Positions 15,426 to 24,839 of a stretch of DNA of 64,000 nucleotides are shown here, in pieces (position 1 is the first letter of the stretch; each line of letters begins with the position of its first letter). The notes under the pieces were generated by a model that searched no databases, had not been told where the DNA came from, and was given only the letters and a program-made list of their open reading frames with translations. This DNA is from Croceibacterium ferulae (GTDB lineage: Bacteria; Pseudomonadota; Alphaproteobacteria; Sphingomonadales; Sphingomonadaceae): positions 22,648 through 86,647 of the forward strand of contig NZ_QZVQ01000012.1 in the NCBI RefSeq assembly GCF_003660445.1, given 5' to 3'. The position numbers were made by a program, and so were the translations under genes.

Positions 15426-18146
15426 ATGCCGCACATCAGGCCCGGCCGGGCGGTGCGCCGCACTGCGCAGGTGATGGCGGCGCTGTGCTGCCTCGCCGGG
15501 ACGACCGTTCTTCACGCGCAGTCGGCAGCAGATGGCGGCGAATTGTGGCAGGGCTTCAGCGAACCGCCTGCGGAGGCGCGGCCGATGATGCGCTGGTGGT
15601 GGTTCGGCCCGGCGGTCGCCCCGGGGGAGATCGACCGGGAGCTGCGCGCCATGAAGGCAGGCGGTATCGGCGGGGTGGAGATCCAGCCGGTCTATCCGAT
15701 GCAGCTGGATCATGCGGCGCAGGATGCGGCCAATCAGCGCTATCTGTCACCGGAGTTCCTGGCCAATCTGCGCCATGCAGCCGATACCGCGCGTGCGGAA
15801 GGGCTGCGGGTCGATGTGACCGGCGGCAGCGGCTGGCCTTATGGTGGGCCGCACATCCCGGTCGACCGCGCTTCTGCCGAAATCCGCCTTGTGCGCGTGC
15901 CCGTGGCAGCGGGGCAAAACGCGGTGATCCTGCCTGACGTGAATGCGGGCGAGCGCATCCTGTCTGCCATGATCGGCCCTGTCGCCGAGAAGACCGCCGC
16001 TCGCCCGCTTGCTCCGCTGGCGCATGAGGGCGCACGCGCCGATCTGACGTCGGCGGATGAGCCGCGGGAGGCGCTGGTCTTCATTGCCGGTCGCACCGGG
16101 CAACAGGTCAAGCGGCCGGGTATCGGCGGGGAAGGCTTCGTGCTCGACCATATGGACCCGGACGCGCTGCGATTGCATCTGGCCGAGGTCGTGACCCCGC
16201 TGCTGTCCGCCTTCGCCGGCACGAAACCGCCGCATGCGCTGTTTTCGGACAGTCTGGAGGTGTACGGCGGCAGCTGGACGCCCGACTTGCCGGCCGAGTT
16301 CGCCAACAGGCGCGGCTATGACCTGCTGGATCATCTTCCCGATCTGTTCCTGGACACGCCCGATAGCGGAGCGGTGCGGCACGACTGGGCGCTGACCCTG
16401 TCGGAGCTGGTGGACGAGCGCTACCTTGCGCCGCTGAGTGAATGGGCGAGGGAGCATGGCACGCAAGTGCGCGCACAGGTCTATGGCTACCCGCCAGCGA
16501 CCCTGTCCAGCAATGCGCTGATCGCCTTGCCCGAAGGGGAGGGCGAGGATTGGCGTGACTTCAACTCCACGCGCTGGGCCACTTCGGCAGCCCACCTGTA
16601 TGACAAGCCGGTCGTCTCGTCGGAGACCTGGACCTGGCTGCATTCGCCGTCCTGGGCCGCCACGCCGCTGGACATGAAGATGGAGGCGGATCGCCACTTC
16701 CTGCAGGGCGTGACGCAGCTGATCGGGCATGGCTGGCCCTACAGCCCGCCCGGTGAAGCCGAGCCCGGCTGGTCGTTCTATGCCGCGGCAGCGCTGAACG
16801 ATCACAATCCATGGTACCCGGTGATGGCGGATGTCAGCCGTTATCTGGCGCGCACCTCGTGGATGCTGCGGCAGGGGGCGCCGGCAAATGGCGTGGCGCT
16901 GTACCTGCCGATCGAGGATGCCTTCGCGGCGATGGTTCCGGCGCGCCCTTCCGCCAACGTCAAGGTGGGCGAGCTGCTGCCGGACACGCTGGTGAGCGAC
17001 ATCCTGGATTCCGGCCACGGCCTAGACTTCGTGGATAGGGGCGTGTTGCAGGGACGGACCTTGCCGCACCGCGTGCTGCTGCTGCCCCATCTGCAGCGGA
17101 TCGATGCGGATGCCTTCCGGAAGATCGAGCAATGGGTCGGGAGCGGCGGGCGGCTGCTGGCAATCGGCGACCTGCCGGAGACAGCCGGAGGGCTGCACGC
17201 CGAGGAAGACAGCGCGGCCGTGCAGGCCATCAGCCGTCGCCTGCTCGCCAGCGGTGCTGTGACCGTGATCGACCCTGCGGAGGTCACGCCGGCACTGCGG
17301 GCGGCCGCGACGCCCGACGTCACCCTGGCCATGCCCGACCCGGATATCGGTTTTATTCGCCGCAACACGGCGGACCGGGACATCTTCTTCATCGTCAACA
17401 GCGGCAACCAGCCGGTGCATACCAGTGCACGCATCGCCAGCCGGTTCGCCGCTGGCGAGTGGTGGGATCCGATGACCGGCCGCCGCTGGCCGGCGGGTGG
17501 CGGAGATGCGGTCGAGCTGACATTGGCGCCGTACCAGTCGCGGTTCCTGATCTTCAGCGAGGAAGCGGGGCCCGTGCAGGCAGTCGGCGTACCAGAGCGG
17601 CGGCAACCGCTGGCGGGGGGCTGGACCTTGTCGATCGACGGCCGCCAGATCGCGGAAGATGTCTGGCGCGATTGGGCGACGCGCGATGGCCTGCAATATT
17701 TCTCGGGCATCGGGACGTATCGGACCGAGCTGCCGATTGCCGGCCTCGATCCGCAAGCCTGCTACGTCCTCGATTTCGGGGAAGCACGGCCCGCTCCGGC
17801 ACCGCCCCGCGCTCGCCATCAGGCAGAGCTCGCGGCTCCGGTGCGTGATGCGGCAATCGTCAGCGTGAATGGCGCGCGCGTCGGTTCTGCTTGGGCCCCG
17901 CCTTACCGCCTCGACATCACGGCGGCGCTGCGGGACGGAGCCAACCGGATCGAGATCGATGTGGCGAACACGATGATGAACCATCTGGCCGGGCAGCCGC
18001 GCACGGATCATCGCCTGCTGCATGCCCGCTATGGCGAGCGTTTCCAACCGCAGGATCAGGACAGCATCGCGCCGCAGCCGTCCGGATTGCTGCAAGCGGT
18101 CGACCTGATCACTGTGCCGGCTGACGCGGGGACTTGCGGGCGCTAG
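15426..18146 (+). CDS. GH106-type alpha-L-rhamnosidase, secreted
   Basis: The 906-residue protein starts with a signal peptide (about 1-33, ending HAQSAA), so it acts in the periplasm or outside. Family hallmarks are MMRWWWFGPAV, GGIGGVEIQPVYP, VDVTGGSGWPYGGP, LFSDSLEVYGGSW and VRAQVYGYPPATL. A C-terminal beta-sandwich (about 740-900) carries TYRTELPI and the ANRIEIDVANTMMNHL region. GH106 enzymes remove L-rhamnose from rhamnogalacturonan and glycosides. GAGGGAGA (15413-15420) supports the ATG at 15426. With the pectate lyase at the window edge it points to pectin use. The family is clear; the substrate is inferred. Confidence 0.9.
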   Translation: MPHIRPGRAVRRTAQVMAALCCLAGTTVLHAQSAADGGELWQGFSEPPAEARPMMRWWWFGPAVAPGEIDRELRAMKAGGIGGVEIQPVYPMQLDHAAQDAANQRYLSPEFLANLRHAADTARAEGLRVDVTGGSGWPYGGPHIPVDRASAEIRLVRVPVAAGQNAVILPDVNAGERILSAMIGPVAEKTAARPLAPLAHEGARADLTSADEPREALVFIAGRTGQQVKRPGIGGEGFVLDHMDPDALRLHLAEVVTPLLSAFAGTKPPHALFSDSLEVYGGSWTPDLPAEFANRRGYDLLDHLPDLFLDTPDSGAVRHDWALTLSELVDERYLAPLSEWAREHGTQVRAQVYGYPPATLSSNALIALPEGEGEDWRDFNSTRWATSAAHLYDKPVVSSETWTWLHSPSWAATPLDMKMEADRHFLQGVTQLIGHGWPYSPPGEAEPGWSFYAAAALNDHNPWYPVMADVSRYLARTSWMLRQGAPANGVALYLPIEDAFAAMVPARPSANVKVGELLPDTLVSDILDSGHGLDFVDRGVLQGRTLPHRVLLLPHLQRIDADAFRKIEQWVGSGGRLLAIGDLPETAGGLHAEEDSAAVQAISRRLLASGAVTVIDPAEVTPALRAAATPDVTLAMPDPDIGFIRRNTADRDIFFIVNSGNQPVHTSARIASRFAAGEWWDPMTGRRWPAGGGDAVELTLAPYQSRFLIFSEEAGPVQAVGVPERRQPLAGGWTLSIDGRQIAEDVWRDWATRDGLQYFSGIGTYRTELPIAGLDPQACYVLDFGEARPAPAPPRARHQAELAAPVRDAAIVSVNGARVGSAWAPPYRLDITAALRDGANRIEIDVANTMMNHLAGQPRTDHRLLHARYGERFQPQDQDSIAPQPSGLLQAVDLITVPADAGTCGR

Positions 18147-18164
18147 GAAGTGACTGATGCCTTA

Positions 18165-18198
18165 GCGGCCGGCCCATCCCGCAGGACGGACCGGCCGC
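18165..18198. terminator. Hairpin between convergent rhamnosidase and phoX genes
   Basis: GCGGCCGG (18165-18172) pairs perfectly with CCGGCCGC (18191-18198) in the short space between two convergent genes, so it could serve both directions. No U tract is present. Confidence 0.5.
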
Positions 18199-18220
18199 GA
18201 TCCTGAAGCGTCGGCTCAGC

Positions 18221-20728
18221 TCAGATGCCGACGATCCCGCCATCATCCTTGGTGACGGCGATCAATGCGGAACGGGGGCGCCCAGCGCGATCGCCGGACT
18301 GGCTTTGCGGCCAGTGGCTGGTGGGGGCGGTCGGCTCCCCGCCTTCGCCGGGATGCTGGATACCGGCGAACAGGGTGCGGCCATCAGGCGTGGTGTCGAC
18401 GCCGGTCAGCTCGCATTCTACGGGGCCGACCAGGAAGCGCTTGATAGTCGCGGGCGTGGCCGCCGCGCCGACAAAGGTCGCCTGCTGCGCGGTGGCGCCG
18501 TTCGTGCTGGTGTTGGTAATGGTGCGCGCGCCGCCATCACCCACGCGCCCGGGGAAGGCGGCCAGCATCTGGTTGTTGGTGCGATCGGTCATCGCCCCAT
18601 CATCCGTCTGCAGCCACATCAGCGGCTTGCCCTGACCGGCCGGGTTGGTCGGACGGGAGAAGTACAGGCCATCCGGGCTGGAGAAGGAATTGCTGTCGTC
18701 CAGGCCGGAGACGTTCACGTTGGCCCGATCGGCATCCACATTGTCCGCCCCGAACAGGTAGATGTCCCAGGTGAACGCCGGCGCCGCGCCGTCATTGCCA
18801 TCTTCCCGCAGACGGATGATGTGGCCATTGGGATTGCCGACCTGGGAAACGGTGGCGTTCTCGTCCAGATCCTCGAAGCCCGGGCGGGCCTTCGGGTCGT
18901 CGTAATGCCGCGGATTGGCGGCATCGGTGCCGTTCAGCGGACGGCTGGATGCGTTCGAGTTGGTCAGCGTCAGGTAGATCTCGCCATTGCCGGGGTTCAC
19001 GCCCGTCCATTCGGGCCGATCCATCGGCGTGGCATCCAGCGCATCGGCAGCCAGGCGGGCGTTCACGCAGATGTCGGCCTGGTTGGCGAAGGCATATTCC
19101 GGCTCGCTGCCCACGGCCGGGCGGTTCGGCACCTTGCCGAATACCAGCGGCAGCCAGGTGCCGGTGCCGTCGGGATCGAAGCGCGCAACGTGCAGCGTGC
19201 CCTTGTCCAGGTACTTGTCACCGATCGCCAGCGGATCGGTCGCACCGGCATCCGCCGGGTTCCAACTCGCCTCGGACACGAATTTGTAGAGATATTCTCC
19301 GCGGGAATCATCGCCCATGTAGACCGCGACCGGCCTGCCGGAGACAGGCAGGCCCATCCAGGCGCCTTCATGGCCGAACCGGCCCAGTGCCGTGCGCTTG
19401 CGCGGGGCTGCGGCGGGATTGTACGGGTCGAATTCGACCACCCAGCCATATTGCTGCGGCTCGTTGCGGTAATCTTCGGTGGCGCTGGCGCCGGTGGCGC
19501 GCGCGTCCCACTTGCGGAACACCGCATCGCCCGATTGCACGGTCGACCAGGCATAGCTGCCGGTCGAACTGGTGACACCATAGCGGCGCAGGCTCGTCAG
19601 TTCGCGGCTGGAACGATTGGCGTTGTCGCTGCTGGCACCGCTGTTCGGGCGGCGGAAATATCCGGCCCAGTTCTCCTCGCACGTGATCATGGTCGCCCAA
19701 AGGGACACGCCGATGGCACAATTGTTGATAGTGCCACGACCATCAGTGCCGGCGGGGGAGTAGACGGTCTTCAGGAAGTCCGACCCGCGCGCGGGGCCAT
19801 GCATCACCATCGGCGTCATGGGCGTCAGCCGGCGGTTAAAGCTGCTGTCCTGCACCCAGGTCCATCGCCGGTCGCCGGTGTCGCGGATCTCGGTCACGGC
19901 CACGCCATGCGCCTCGATCTCCTTCAGCGCCTCGGCAGCGGGGCGCGGCCCGGTGGAGACGTTGGTGGAGCCATTCACATGCAGGTACTGGTGGTTGATG
20001 TTCTCGTGGTTCTGCGCGATCAGGCCGCGGGTGGAGGAGGTGAGATCCTTCTGCCCGGCGCCGTTCAGTCCGAAATAGGCGAACCCATCGTGATGGTCGC
20101 CGATCCGCTGCGCGAAGTTCGTGTCCGTCCCGTCATTGCGATAGGCCGGCACGCCCGCGGCGATCGGGTCGCCGGTGCGCATCAGCACGGTCACGCTGTA
20201 ACCTTCGGGCACGGTCACCACGTCGGCGCGGTTCTTGGCCACTGCCGTGAAGGCCAGGGTCGCCGGGGTGATGGTGATCGTGGTGGTGTCGGCCGCCAGC
20301 ACGCCGTCTGCGTTGCGCGCGTCGAACGAAAACACCAGCGGCGTATCCTGCGCCACACCGGGTGCCAGGAAGGTTAGGGTGTCACCACTGCCGGTCAGCT
20401 CCACGGTCGGCCCGCTGATCTGGCGCCAGCCACGCTCATTCGCGGACCCGTTTGTCACGGCGCCTTGCAGCGTTACCGTGCGCCCGGCCGGGACAGAGGC
20501 ATCCTGCCCGGCATTGACCAGGAATGCCTCGGCACTGTCGCCACCGAAGTCGCAGGCGGCCAGCAGTCCGGTGCCCAGGAATGCCGCGGCTGAGGCCTGC
20601 AGGCTGCCCATGATGGTCTGCCGCCGGCTGAACCGTTCGGCCGCCATGCTCTCCAGAGAGCGCTTGCCCGTCCGGTTGGTGTCGGTATCGCCGTCCCAAT
20701 AGCCGCGATGATCGAGCTGGTTGTCCAT
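18221..20728 (-). CDS. PhoX family alkaline phosphatase (DUF839), Tat-exported, possible lipoprotein
   Basis: The 835-residue protein matches PhoX phosphatases, calcium/iron-dependent enzymes that release phosphate outside the cytoplasm. Family stretches include TVPEGYSVTVLMRTGDPI, DHHDGFAYFGLNG, GLIAQNHEN, MITCEENWAGYF, GRFGHEGAWMG and YMGDDSRGEYLYKF. The N terminus has a twin-arginine motif (FSRRQTIMG, 33-41) and then LLAAC with Cys59 as a possible lipobox. Residues about 65-155 form an extra Ig/PKD-like segment (VTLQGAVTNGS, ISGPTVELTGSGDTLTFLAP) not standard in PhoX, explaining the length. No clear PHO box was found upstream. Confidence 0.9.
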   Translation of the reverse strand: MDNQLDHRGYWDGDTDTNRTGKRSLESMAAERFSRRQTIMGSLQASAAAFLGTGLLAACDFGGDSAEAFLVNAGQDASVPAGRTVTLQGAVTNGSANERGWRQISGPTVELTGSGDTLTFLAPGVAQDTPLVFSFDARNADGVLAADTTTITITPATLAFTAVAKNRADVVTVPEGYSVTVLMRTGDPIAAGVPAYRNDGTDTNFAQRIGDHHDGFAYFGLNGAGQKDLTSSTRGLIAQNHENINHQYLHVNGSTNVSTGPRPAAEALKEIEAHGVAVTEIRDTGDRRWTWVQDSSFNRRLTPMTPMVMHGPARGSDFLKTVYSPAGTDGRGTINNCAIGVSLWATMITCEENWAGYFRRPNSGASSDNANRSSRELTSLRRYGVTSSTGSYAWSTVQSGDAVFRKWDARATGASATEDYRNEPQQYGWVVEFDPYNPAAAPRKRTALGRFGHEGAWMGLPVSGRPVAVYMGDDSRGEYLYKFVSEASWNPADAGATDPLAIGDKYLDKGTLHVARFDPDGTGTWLPLVFGKVPNRPAVGSEPEYAFANQADICVNARLAADALDATPMDRPEWTGVNPGNGEIYLTLTNSNASSRPLNGTDAANPRHYDDPKARPGFEDLDENATVSQVGNPNGHIIRLREDGNDGAAPAFTWDIYLFGADNVDADRANVNVSGLDDSNSFSSPDGLYFSRPTNPAGQGKPLMWLQTDDGAMTDRTNNQMLAAFPGRVGDGGARTITNTSTNGATAQQATFVGAAATPATIKRFLVGPVECELTGVDTTPDGRTLFAGIQHPGEGGEPTAPTSHWPQSQSGDRAGRPRSALIAVTKDDGGIVGI

Positions 20729-20781
20729 AACGTTGTCCCCCGTGCAAGTTGATGGGACGGCGCTATCGTTGCACTGTTACA

Positions 20782-21717
20782 TCATTTTGCGATTGCTGAG
20801 ACAGTTTCGTGACGGCGCGCTGATGAGCCCGAGCGGGCGTAGCGGAACACCAGCAGCATCATTGCCGCGCCAAGGACGAAATCCACAAAGGTGCTGTAGA
20901 ACAGCCAGACATCCGTGCTGGCATAAACGGCGACCGCATAGTTCAGCCCGGCCATGACCAGGCCGAGAAGGCCGAAGCCCAAGGCCAGCCGGCCCGGGTC
21001 GATATCAGTGTAGGGCAGGTAGCGGACCATACCCTTGCCCAGGCGATTGCCGCCCAGCAGCCCGTCGCCCAGGAACAGCACCGCGCTGATCACACCCAGG
21101 ATGGTGGTGCGCATCTTCACGGCCATGTCATCCTGGAAGATCAGCGCCAGCGCAGCCGACAGCAGCAGCATGACGACGCCGAACATGGCCAGGCCACCCA
21201 GCAGGTCGACCTTCACGAAGCGCTGCACCACCACCAGCGCCAGCCCGATCACCGCGCCGGCGAGCGCCGCTGTCGTCAGATCGGTCAGCTTCGCGATGAC
21301 ATAGAACAGGATGCCCAGTGCCAGATCCACCAGCAGCGGCACCTTGTTGGCGTTGTAGCGGCTCATGTCGATATTGGGGTCGGACACCATCTTCTTGGCG
21401 CTTGCGGGATAGGCGATGCGCCGGCCGGGATGGCTCTCGTGCAGCAGCGTGCCGTCTTCCCGGACGGCAATGCCGACATTCACCCAGTTGATATATCCTG
21501 CTTCCACCTGCAGCAACGTGCCATCGGGCAGGGTGGCCGCCAGCTGGTGATTGCGCGTTGACTCCGCACCGGTGGCAGGCGTGCTGTCCCGCGCAACAAC
21601 GGTGCCATCGACTGCCAGCTCGCTATGCATGCCGGCGAAATCGGCACGGACAATCGCTTCGCATGGCAGGCCATGCGCAAGGAAAGGACGGCGGTACCGG
21701 GCAAGGGTCAGGTTCAT
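20782..21717 (-). CDS. Membrane protein with C-terminal septation protein A (IspZ)-like domain
   Basis: This 311-residue protein has a soluble N-terminal part of about 120 residues (beta-rich, with HGLPCEAIVRADFAG, LQVEAGYINWVNVG and RRIAYPASAKKM). At least five membrane helices follow, resembling the IspZ/YciB intracellular septation family (LLVDLALGILFYVIAKL, FLGDGLLGGNRLGKGMVR, YASTDVWLFYSTFVDFV). YciB-type proteins act in envelope synthesis and division. The N-terminal part is not in standard IspZ. It lies between phoX and rlmN on the same strand, 25 bases from rlmN. Confidence 0.75.
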   Translation of the reverse strand: MNLTLARYRRPFLAHGLPCEAIVRADFAGMHSELAVDGTVVARDSTPATGAESTRNHQLAATLPDGTLLQVEAGYINWVNVGIAVREDGTLLHESHPGRRIAYPASAKKMVSDPNIDMSRYNANKVPLLVDLALGILFYVIAKLTDLTTAALAGAVIGLALVVVQRFVKVDLLGGLAMFGVVMLLLSAALALIFQDDMAVKMRTTILGVISAVLFLGDGLLGGNRLGKGMVRYLPYTDIDPGRLALGFGLLGLVMAGLNYAVAVYASTDVWLFYSTFVDFVLGAAMMLLVFRYARSGSSARRHETVSAIAK

Positions 21718-21742
21718 CGGTCAGCCCCGCAAGAGCAATTGT

Positions 21743-23011
21743 TTACTGGTGGACGAGTTGTTCCGCTGCGGCTGCCGCCGCGTCCCGATCCCGGTCGGCC
21801 CGGCTGCGCTTCTCCGCAGCGGTCTTCAGCTGGCCGCAGGCTGCATCGATATCGCGCCCCCGCGGCGTGCGCACCGGGGCGCTGATGCCCCCTTCGAACA
21901 CAATGTCGGAAAAGCGGCGAATACGTTCCGGCGTGGAGCATTCGTAGCCGGAGCCTGGCCACGGATTGAACGGGATCAGATTGACCTTGGCCGGCAGGTC
22001 ATACTTGCGCAGCAGGCGGACGAGTTCGTGCGCGTCTTCGTCGCTGTCGTTGCGATCCTTCAGCATGACATATTCGAAGGTGATGCGCCGGGCGTTGGAG
22101 GCGCCGGGGTAGGCGGCGCAGGCGGCCAGCAGATCCTCGATCCCGTATTTGCGGTTGAGCGGCACCAGCTCGTCACGCACTTCCTTGCGCACCCCGTGCA
22201 GCGAAACGGCAAGATTGACCCCGATTTCCTGTCCGCAGCGCTCCATCATCGGGATCACGCCGCTGGTGGACAGGGTGATCCGGCGCTTGGACAGCGCCAG
22301 CCCGTCGCCATCCATCACCAGCTGCAATGCGTCCCGCACATGGTCGAAATTGTACAACGGTTCGCCCATGCCCATCATCACGATGTTGGTCAGCAGGCGT
22401 CCGTCAGTGGTGTAGCCGCCTTCATCCTCCTCGCCATCCAGCCCCACCATCGTCCCGCGCGGCCATTCGCCGAGGCCGTCGCGGGCCAGCATGACCTGGC
22501 CCACGATCTCCCCCGGGGTCAGGTTGCGGACCAGCCGCATCGTGCCGGTGTGGCAGAACGAACAGTTCAGCGTGCAGCCGACCTGGCTGGACACGCACAA
22601 TGTGCCGCGGTCGGCATCGGGAATGAACACCATCTCGAAATCGTGGCCGTCGGACGTGCGCAGCAGCCATTTGCGCGTGCCGTCGGTCGAATGCTGCGCC
22701 TCGACCACTTCCGGCCGGCCGATCACGAAGCGTTCGGTCAGCCAAGGCCGCATCGTCTTGGCGATGTCGGTCATCGCCTCGAACTCGGTCACGCCGCGAT
22801 GATACAGCCAGTGGAACAGCTGGCGCGAGCGGAGCTTGGCCTGTTTGCGATCGAGCCCGGCCTGCTCCAGCAGCTCGGCAATGCGCGGGCGGGGCAGGCC
22901 GATCAGGTCGATACGGCCATCGCCACGGGGGGTGACTTCGCGCGCGACGGGCACCGGATTGAGCGGACCGGGGATGGGCATGAGGGCAGTGTCTGGCATG
23001 ATCGCCGACAT
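21743..23011 (-). CDS. rlmN: Dual-specificity RNA methyltransferase RlmN (radical SAM)
   Basis: The protein methylates C2 of A2503 in 23S rRNA and A37 in some tRNAs. The radical-SAM cluster motif is CTLNCSFC (Cys146, Cys150, Cys153 from this start), after [37 protein letters not shown] and [10 protein letters not shown] are family blocks, and a C-terminal Cys in DIDAACGQL is the expected methyl-carrying cysteine. The start is uncertain: ATGs at 22999, 23011 and 23074 are in frame without a strong ribosome site; 23011 gives the usual length of about 420 residues. Confidence 0.95.
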   Translation of the reverse strand: MSAIMPDTALMPIPGPLNPVPVAREVTPRGDGRIDLIGLPRPRIAELLEQAGLDRKQAKLRSRQLFHWLYHRGVTEFEAMTDIAKTMRPWLTERFVIGRPEVVEAQHSTDGTRKWLLRTSDGHDFEMVFIPDADRGTLCVSSQVGCTLNCSFCHTGTMRLVRNLTPGEIVGQVMLARDGLGEWPRGTMVGLDGEEDEGGYTTDGRLLTNIVMMGMGEPLYNFDHVRDALQLVMDGDGLALSKRRITLSTSGVIPMMERCGQEIGVNLAVSLHGVRKEVRDELVPLNRKYGIEDLLAACAAYPGASNARRITFEYVMLKDRNDSDEDAHELVRLLRKYDLPAKVNLIPFNPWPGSGYECSTPERIRRFSDIVFEGGISAPVRTPRGRDIDAACGQLKTAAEKRSRADRDRDAAAAAAEQLVHQ

Positions 23012-23239
23012 ATAGTCCACGCGGGCACGAAAGCCAATTTGCACCGGTTCCCGGACGAGCACGGCGCAACTCAACGGTTCGTCGCCCCACTGTTGCAGTT
23101 CATCGACAAAGATGTGGCAGATTTGTCACTCCCTTTTCGTTGTATTACGTTCATGAAACTGACGGGTGTGTCCAACATTCAACGGGTCCGCAGGCTGGGA
23201 AAGATCGGCTGCGCGTTTGGACAAGTTGGAGTTACGATT

Positions 23240-23899
23240 ATGAATAAGGGTCTCGCACTTCTCGCCGCCGGTTCCGTGATCGCGTTCGCCGCGCCCGCAA
23301 TGGCGCAGCAGAACCCGACCTTCACCGGTCCTCGCGTCGAGGCGCTGGTGGGCTACGATATCAACAAGCCCGGCAGCTCGCAGGACATCGACAACGCCGA
23401 TGATCTGGACCAGTCGATGGAAGGCGCCAGCTACGGCGTCGGCGTCGGTTACGATTTCGCTGCCGGCGGTGCGCTGCTCGGGATCGAGGGTGAGTACATG
23501 GGCTCCTCCGCGGAAACCGACTATGACACGGCCGCCGCCGAAACCTTCGGCGTCGGTGCGGTAGAAGCCGGCCGTGACCTGTATGTCGGCCTGCGCGCCG
23601 GCATCCTGGCAACCCCGCGGGCACTGCTCTACGTGAAGGGCGGCTACACCAATGCCAGCTACAACGTGCTGACGCGCGCTGGCGGCGACACCACTGATAC
23701 CGACATCAACCTTGATGGCTATCGCATCGGCGGCGGCGTGGAATATGCCCTGGACACCAACCTGTTCCTGAAGGGCGAGTATCGCTACTCCAACTACGGC
23801 GATGGTGAAGTGCGCGGGCCGGACGGCATCCGCAGCGACCGTTTCGATATCGACATGGATCGCCACCAGATCATGGCGGGCCTCGGCTACCGCTTCTGA
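23240..23899 (+). CDS. Outer-membrane beta-barrel protein (Omp25/OmpW-like porin family)
   Basis: The 219-residue protein has a signal peptide (1-22, FAAPAMAQQ). It then shows alternating amphipathic strands typical of an eight-stranded barrel: PRVEALVGYDI, YGVGVGYDFAAGG, LYVGLRAGIL, ALLYVKGGYTN, YRIGGGVEYAL, NLFLKGEYRYSNYG, and a terminal HQIMAGLGYRF ending in Phe, the BAM recognition signal. It resembles small alphaproteobacterial surface barrels of unknown specific function. The ATG at 23240 follows TTGGAG. The gene ends at a strong hairpin. Confidence 0.88.
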   Translation: MNKGLALLAAGSVIAFAAPAMAQQNPTFTGPRVEALVGYDINKPGSSQDIDNADDLDQSMEGASYGVGVGYDFAAGGALLGIEGEYMGSSAETDYDTAAAETFGVGAVEAGRDLYVGLRAGILATPRALLYVKGGYTNASYNVLTRAGGDTTDTDINLDGYRIGGGVEYALDTNLFLKGEYRYSNYGDGEVRGPDGIRSDRFDIDMDRHQIMAGLGYRF

Positions 23900-23934
23900 T
23901 CGGCTGAGCCATCTGGCCGCAACGGCCTTGCAGC

Positions 23935-23960
23935 GGGCGCGGGGGGCAACCTCCGCGCCC
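23935..23960 (+). terminator. Terminator of the outer-membrane barrel gene
   Basis: GGGCGCGG (23935-23942) pairs with CCGCGCCC (23953-23960), followed by GTTTGCGTTTGCTT, a moderately T-rich tract. Confidence 0.6.
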
Positions 23961-24024
23961 GTTTGCGTTTGCTTAAGCGCCAGGATCGTACAGGTACGTC
24001 GTTCGTGACAGGGGATTGCCGACA

Positions 24025-24786
24025 ATGGGATGTGAAGGCTGTAAGGACTGGGCTGCGTTCGGCGTCGCGATACGCGCAGCATTCCAGCCCATCGTCGATC
24101 TGGAGAGCGGAGATGTGTTCGCCTACGAGGCGCTGGTTCGCGGGCCTGACGGGCAGGGCGCTGGCTGGGTGCTGGACCAGGTGGACGATGCCAACCGCTA
24201 CACCTTCGACCAGGCCTGCCGGGTGGTCGCAATCAGGGATGCGGTCGCCGCCGGCCTGCTGGAAACCGAAGCCATGCTGTCGATCAACTTCCTGCCGAAT
24301 GCCGTCTACTCACCGCAGGCCTGCATCCGGCTGACACTCGCCACCGCGCGAGAGCAGAACCTGCCGACAAGCCGGCTTATGTTCGAGTTCACGGAAGGCG
24401 AGCGGCTGGACGCGGCGCATGTACGCAACATCGTCGAAAGCTACCGTTCCTATGGCTTCATCACAGCGATTGACGATTTCGGTGCCGGCCATGCCGGGCT
24501 GGGCCTGCTGGCGGATATTCAGACCGACTTCCTGAAGCTGGACATGGCGCTGGTTCGCGGCGTTGAAAGCAGTCAGCCACGCCGGTTGATCGTCGCCGCC
24601 ATGGTGCGGCTGGCACGGGCGATGAACATCCGCGTGATCGCCGAAGGGATCGAGAGCGTCGCCGAACTTGAGGAGCTGCGCCGGTTGGGTGTTCGCTACG
24701 TTCAGGGCTATCTCCTGGGCCGGCCGGCGCTGGGTGCGTTGCCAGTACCGGACCCTGACCTGCTGCAGCGATCCCACGCCGCCTGA
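24025..24786 (+). CDS. EAL-domain cyclic-di-GMP phosphodiesterase
   Basis: The 253-residue protein is almost only an EAL domain, cleaving c-di-GMP to pGpG. All expected active-site residues are seen: Glu35 in YEALVRG, Asn88 in SINF, Glu121 in FEFTE, Asp150-Asp151 in IDDFG, Lys171 in KLDM, Glu207 in AEGIE and Gln227 in QGYLLGRP. There is no GGDEF, PAS or membrane segment. Two cysteines near the N terminus (GCEGC, Cys3 and Cys6) are unusual and could bind a metal or sense redox. The ATG at 24025 follows CAGGGGATT. Confidence 0.93.
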   Translation: MGCEGCKDWAAFGVAIRAAFQPIVDLESGDVFAYEALVRGPDGQGAGWVLDQVDDANRYTFDQACRVVAIRDAVAAGLLETEAMLSINFLPNAVYSPQACIRLTLATAREQNLPTSRLMFEFTEGERLDAAHVRNIVESYRSYGFITAIDDFGAGHAGLGLLADIQTDFLKLDMALVRGVESSQPRRLIVAAMVRLARAMNIRVIAEGIESVAELEELRRLGVRYVQGYLLGRPALGALPVPDPDLLQRSHAA

Positions 24787-24839
24787 GCGATCTGGCGGGC
24801 CATGTTGCATTGCGGCATGCAGACCCTCATCTTGGCCCC

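Noticed and set aside
18305..20377. Long open frame on the plus strand opposite the phoX gene
   Set aside because: It is a product of GC-rich codon structure: its protein has no recognised family pattern, and the minus strand holds a full PhoX protein with clear motifs.
20729..20790. Possible PHO box upstream of phoX
   Set aside because: CTGTTACATCATTTT resembles part of a PHO box but there is no second direct repeat at the right spacing, and it lies partly upstream on the wrong side of the 5' end of the next gene.
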